NCBI GenBank assembly: GCA_002338895.1
Contig: DDJH01000113.1
Location: 1-9,092 of the forward strand
Source: Lentisphaeria bacterium UBA1829
GTDB lineage: Bacteria > Verrucomicrobiota > Lentisphaeria > Victivallales > UBA1829
DNA: 9,092 nucleotides
Reading direction: 5' to 3'
Shown: in pieces, positions 6,317 to 9,092 of the stretch
Numbering within the stretch: position 1 is the first letter of the stretch
Layout of the letters: every line of letters begins with the position of its first letter
Translations under genes and position numbers: made by a program
Notes under the pieces: model-generated
The model's input: the letters and a program-made list of their open reading frames with translations, nothing else
Told to the model about the DNA's origin: nothing
Database searches by the model: none

Positions 6317-7602
6317 TGCTGATTGCAACAACCCCCGTCCCTCCCGCCGGATGGAACAGTTTCGACTGCTACATGGGATCCATCAACGAAGAACAGGCCA
6401 AGGCCAATCTGGAGGTCTTTGTTCAGAAGCTGAAACCGGCTGGATATGAGTACTTCTGTCTGGACGCCGCATGGTATGCCGACGGCGATCAGGAGTGGAA
6501 CGAGGAGCTGAGAAAAGTCGGACAGAACCGCAAAATGCATCTGGATTCGTTCGGACGGTTTATTCCGTCGCCGGTGAATTTCCCGCACGGACTGCGGTCG
6601 CTGGCGGATGCCTGTCATGAAAACGGAGTCAAATTCGGGGTCCACATCATGCGCGGAATGCCCCGGCTCGCACTCGAAAGAAATACGCCGATCAAGGGAA
6701 CGTCGCTCCGGGCCCGCGATATTTACGATCCCGACAACTTCTGCTCCTGGTGCCGCTACTGGGTCGCCACCGACGCCGCAAAACCGGGAACGTTCGAGTA
6801 TTATAAAAGCGTCGCGGAATATCTGACGGAGGAGCTGACCGTGGATTTCATCAAGCTGGATGATGTCGTGGAGCATCCGGATCATGTGGCTCTGTTCGCA
6901 AAGGCGCTGGACTCGGTGGTTCGTCCGGTTCTGCTGAGTCTCTCCCCCGGCGCGCAGGACATCTGGCGCGGCAGCTGGAAGCAGTATATGCCGTACGCAA
7001 ACATGATCCGGGTCACGCCCGACGCATGGGATTACGACTCCACAAATTTCCTCAAACTGCAGCGGTGGTATGAATTCGAGGAACTCAGCGGACCGGAGCT
7101 CTGGGCGGATCTCGACATGCTCCCGCTCGGCGCTCTTCAGGTGACCATCCCGCAGAACAAGCCGACGGAGCATGGCGCGGCGCGCCAGAGCCGTCTCAGT
7201 CCCATCGGCAAAAAAGTCATGATGACCATTTTCGCCATGAGCTGCTCCCCGCTGATCTTCGGCGGCGATCTCCCGCAGACCCCCGAGGAGGATTTCGCCC
7301 TGGCCACTCATCCGGGTGTGCTGGAATGCAACCGGAACGGCGTCGTCGGAAAACGGGTGAGTCTGATGCGCCATATCGATGTCCGCAAAGCACCCTCCAG
7401 AACGGAGACGGAACACGGCTGGCTCGGCATCTTCAATCTCAATGAGGATCCCCGTCATGTGAAGCTCCCGCCCGAGCTGCTCGGATTCGACCGCATTCCG
7501 CCGCTGCGGGATGTCTGGGGCGACTTCGACGTTCCCGTCGGGCCGGACGGCATTCTGGAGCTTTACCTGCCCGCCAGGGACTGCGCTTTCCTGAAATACT
7601 GA
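6316..7602 (+). CDS. GH27-like (melibiase-type) glycoside hydrolase, no signal peptide
   Basis: 428 residues with a TIM barrel and a C-terminal beta domain (about 340-428), the GH27 plan. Landmarks are PAGWNSF at 10-15, the HIMRG segment at 110-114, DFIKLDD at 177-183, LSLSPG at 207-212, RVTPD at 232-236 and WADLDMLPLG at 263-272. By alignment with human alpha-galactosidase A, D182 (KLD) is the nucleophile, D236 with R232 (R-x-x-x-D) the acid/base, and K180 the conserved Lys. The family hydrolyses alpha-galactosides and related sugars with retention. However, the family's galactose-binding Asp pair is Asp-Ala here (D50-A51), so galactose specificity is not assured. There is no signal peptide, so the enzyme should act in the cytoplasm on imported oligosaccharides. 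AAGGAG nine bases upstream fixes the start. It is probably controlled by the divergent AraC-type gene. An alpha-galactosidase label is a family-level call only. Confidence 0.85.
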   Translation: MLIATTPVPPAGWNSFDCYMGSINEEQAKANLEVFVQKLKPAGYEYFCLDAAWYADGDQEWNEELRKVGQNRKMHLDSFGRFIPSPVNFPHGLRSLADACHENGVKFGVHIMRGMPRLALERNTPIKGTSLRARDIYDPDNFCSWCRYWVATDAAKPGTFEYYKSVAEYLTEELTVDFIKLDDVVEHPDHVALFAKALDSVVRPVLLSLSPGAQDIWRGSWKQYMPYANMIRVTPDAWDYDSTNFLKLQRWYEFEELSGPELWADLDMLPLGALQVTIPQNKPTEHGAARQSRLSPIGKKVMMTIFAMSCSPLIFGGDLPQTPEEDFALATHPGVLECNRNGVVGKRVSLMRHIDVRKAPSRTETEHGWLGIFNLNEDPRHVKLPPELLGFDRIPPLRDVWGDFDVPVGPDGILELYLPARDCAFLKY

Positions 7603-7615
7603 TTTCCCGGATGGC

Positions 7616-7651
7616 TCCGCCGTCTTCCGGTCCGCGGAGGTGGACGGCGGA
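7616..7651 (+). terminator. Strong inverted repeat just after the GH27-like gene
   Basis: TCCGCCGTC (7616-7624) pairs perfectly with GACGGCGGA (7643-7651). The stem can continue with four more pairs (TTCC/GGAG) after a 3-base bulge, leaving a 7-base loop. It starts 14 bases after the stop codon. There is no T run on its 3' side, so it may be a processing or stabilising 3' structure and not an efficient intrinsic terminator. Confidence 0.4.
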
Positions 7652-7683
7652 ACAGATCGGATTCCAATATCCCTGTTTTCACA

Positions 7684-7733
7684 TTCCCGGCCGGAACTTC
7701 CGGCGGAGGGACGGGGAAGAACTGTCTTTTTTT
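7684..7733 (+). terminator. Second inverted-repeat structure followed by a T run
   Basis: CCGGAA and TTCCGG (7691-7703) lie inside TTCCC / GGGAA arms (7684-7688 and 7714-7718), and T7 follows at 7727-7733. The T run is eight bases beyond the outer arm, so the fit to an intrinsic terminator is imperfect. If it works, the gene at 7763 needs its own promoter, and none is evident in the 30 bp that remain. Confidence 0.3.
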
Positions 7734-7762
7734 CAAAATCAAACCAATTGCAAGGAGCGGTT

Positions 7763-9092
7763 ATGAAACATTTTGTCTTTCCGGCACTGTTCGTCTGTCT
7801 GATGCTCTGCGGCGGAGAGGATTTTTCCGCGTGGAGGGGAAAGGGAACTTCGGCGGAGGTCCGGGACGGCGTCATCCATTTCAAAGACGTCGATCCGGGA
7901 AACAGCAACGGCATCTTCGGCCGGCATGTCCGATTCCAACCGGAGCCTGTCGACCGGGTGCTGGTCTTTGAAGCGGACATCCGGCGGATTTCCGGATACA
8001 GCGGACTCGGAGTCCATATTTCGTCCCTCAAACTCCATGCCAAGGAGCAGCGGCAGGCCGATGGAACGGGTAAGTGGGAACGTGTGAGTCTCCGGGTCCC
8101 GTTTCCCGCCAACTGCTCCGGCGCGTATCTCCAGATCCTCTGCGCGCACGGATACGGGAGAACCGGGGAGGCGGAGTTCCGCAATCTCTCGTGGAAAGTG
8201 GTCTCTCCGGAGCAGAAAAAGGAGCAGGGGGCCTTCTTCCCGATCTATGAGGACGGTTTCTCCGGGCACTGGGATCTCCGCGGCGTGGCGCGGAAAGAGA
8301 GCGGAAGCGCGGCGTACTCGGGGCTGCGCGGACTGGAGGTCTCTCCGCCTCCTGGAAAACCGCTGGTGATGCGTCTCCGCTCGCTGGAGGATTTTGTGCC
8401 GGTGGTCAACCGGGCGCTGGATCTTTCCGAGTTCCGCGACCGGGGAGGGCGGTTCGAGTTCTGCATCCGTCCCGCTCTGCCGTTCACGGTCGGCGGCGTG
8501 CCGCCGGAAAAGCAGAGCGTCCAGCAGCTGGAAAACGGATGGAGGCGGGTCCGGATCCCTCTGGCGGAACTGGGAAAAAGAAATCCGCTGACGGCGCTGA
8601 TGGATCTCCCGTTTTCCCTTCCGTCCGGAGCGGTTCGTTTTCAGCTCGACCGGATCGGCTTCCGCTGCGAGGATCCGGCTGCGCGCGTCCGTTACGGATG
8701 GAGCGGAAACTGGAAGGAGAAAATCGAACAGGAGATGGCCTCCTGGAAATCGCTGCCTCCCGATCCCGGAAACCGGCCGGTCATTGAAAAGGGAACGTTC
8801 CGGATGAACGGGAAGTCCACCTTTCTGCTCGGCGTGAACTATCCCATTGCGTCGATCGATTTCGAGGAGCGATGGCGGAACAACCGGAAGATGGAGCTGC
8901 CGGAGTATCATTTCCGCCTTCTCGACCGGGAAATCTGCGAGGAGTTCGGACTGAATACCGTGCAGTTCCCGGGACTGCCGTTCCATTATGCGTTTTGCCG
9001 GAACAATCTGCCGGTCTGGGGAGTGGAAAAGGATGAACAGCGCAAGCGGAACTGCGGGAATTTTTCGTCCATGCCGCTGTCGGTGGATCCGA
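7763..9092 (+). CDS. Exported multi-domain glycoside hydrolase-like protein, C-terminus beyond the right edge
   Basis: 443 codons are visible from an ATG with AAGGAG five bases upstream. Residues 1-18 form a short signal peptide (MK, then a hydrophobic run to about residue 15, then CGG). Residues about 19-148 look like a first beta-sandwich (carbohydrate-binding or concanavalin-like: FSAWRG, GLGVHISS, AEFRNLSW). Residues about 158-315 look like a second, galactose-binding-like sandwich (GFSGHWDLRG, LENGWRRVRIPLAEL, RFQLDRIGF). From about 343, GTFRMNGKSTFLLGVNYPIA followed by EEFGLNTVQFPG matches the opening of clan GH-A barrels such as GH2, GH5, GH35 or GH42. The catalytic glutamates would lie beyond the edge, so the family and substrate cannot be set. 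It probably acts on glycans in the periplasm or outside the cell, upstream of the cytoplasmic GH27-like enzyme. A Cys at 16 could mark a lipoprotein, but LMLC is a poor lipobox. Confidence 0.8.
   Translation, partial: MKHFVFPALFVCLMLCGGEDFSAWRGKGTSAEVRDGVIHFKDVDPGNSNGIFGRHVRFQPEPVDRVLVFEADIRRISGYSGLGVHISSLKLHAKEQRQADGTGKWERVSLRVPFPANCSGAYLQILCAHGYGRTGEAEFRNLSWKVVSPEQKKEQGAFFPIYEDGFSGHWDLRGVARKESGSAAYSGLRGLEVSPPPGKPLVMRLRSLEDFVPVVNRALDLSEFRDRGGRFEFCIRPALPFTVGGVPPEKQSVQQLENGWRRVRIPLAELGKRNPLTALMDLPFSLPSGAVRFQLDRIGFRCEDPAARVRYGWSGNWKEKIEQEMASWKSLPPDPGNRPVIEKGTFRMNGKSTFLLGVNYPIASIDFEERWRNNRKMELPEYHFRLLDREICEEFGLNTVQFPGLPFHYAFCRNNLPVWGVEKDEQRKRNCGNFSSMPLSVDP

Larger units (their letters stand above)
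7603..7762. other. Intergenic gap between the two glycosidase genes
   Basis: 160 bp holding the two inverted-repeat structures listed separately, a small GGAT/ATCC hairpin near 7659-7672 and the AAGGAG site of the next gene (7752-7757). No good -10 box was found, so partial read-through from the upstream gene is the simplest source of transcripts for the second glycosidase. Confidence 0.5.

Noticed and set aside
7763..7813. Lipoprotein signal with Cys at residue 16
   Set aside because: The residues before the Cys are LML. A Leu at -1 is not accepted by the usual lipobox, so ordinary signal peptidase cleavage after CGG is more likely.
6295..8184. A 629-codon minus-strand open frame
   Set aside because: It lies antisense to the GH27-like gene and runs through the intergenic gap into the next gene. 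The plus-strand products have clear family motifs and the shadow has none.
7739..8986. A 415-codon minus-strand open frame
   Set aside because: It is the in-phase complement of the exported glycosidase gene, Arg-rich and without domains.

Overview
The window looks like accessory, carbohydrate-related DNA from a Gram-negative-type bacterium with moderately high GC (by eye, high in the genes and clearly AT-rich in the gaps at about 4900-5240 and 6195-6300). Three things fit the PVC group, and Lentisphaerota (Victivallis-like) in particular: a very large, low-complexity repeat protein; an AraC regulator divergent from a glycosidase; and an exported multi-domain glycosidase, with no SusC/SusD pair in view. 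This placement is an inference, at roughly even odds; no marker gene is present.

Layout. The left half (1-4876, minus strand) is one uninterrupted reading frame of at least 1625 codons that runs off the left edge. It encodes a giant protein with a beta-solenoid-like N-terminal part, a linker region and an array of seven fibronectin type III-like modules, with an eighth starting at the edge. It has a good Shine-Dalgarno sequence but no N-terminal signal peptide. A gene-free stretch of about 400 bp (4877-5279) follows. It holds a candidate promoter, a hairpin whose one non-Watson-Crick pair is tolerated only in the minus-strand RNA, and a pair of GC-rich direct repeats. All three fit a long 5' leader of the giant gene.

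The right half is a small sugar-utilisation locus. An AraC-family regulator (5280-6194, minus) is divergent from a GH27-like glycoside hydrolase with no signal peptide (6316-7602, plus). Their promoters overlap within a 121 bp gap. After 160 bp containing two inverted-repeat structures comes a second plus-strand gene (7763 to the right edge). It encodes an exported protein with two beta-sandwich-like regions followed by the start of what looks like a clan GH-A (TIM-barrel) glycosidase.

How the genes may work together (inference). The AraC protein would sense a sugar or oligosaccharide through its cupin-like N-terminal domain and control the divergent glycosidase gene, and perhaps the exported glycosidase if transcription reads through. 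The exported enzyme would trim glycans outside the cytoplasm and the GH27-like enzyme would finish the products inside. No transporter is in the window. The giant protein may be a surface or secreted adhesin or glycan-binding protein; nothing shows that it is functionally tied to the sugar locus.
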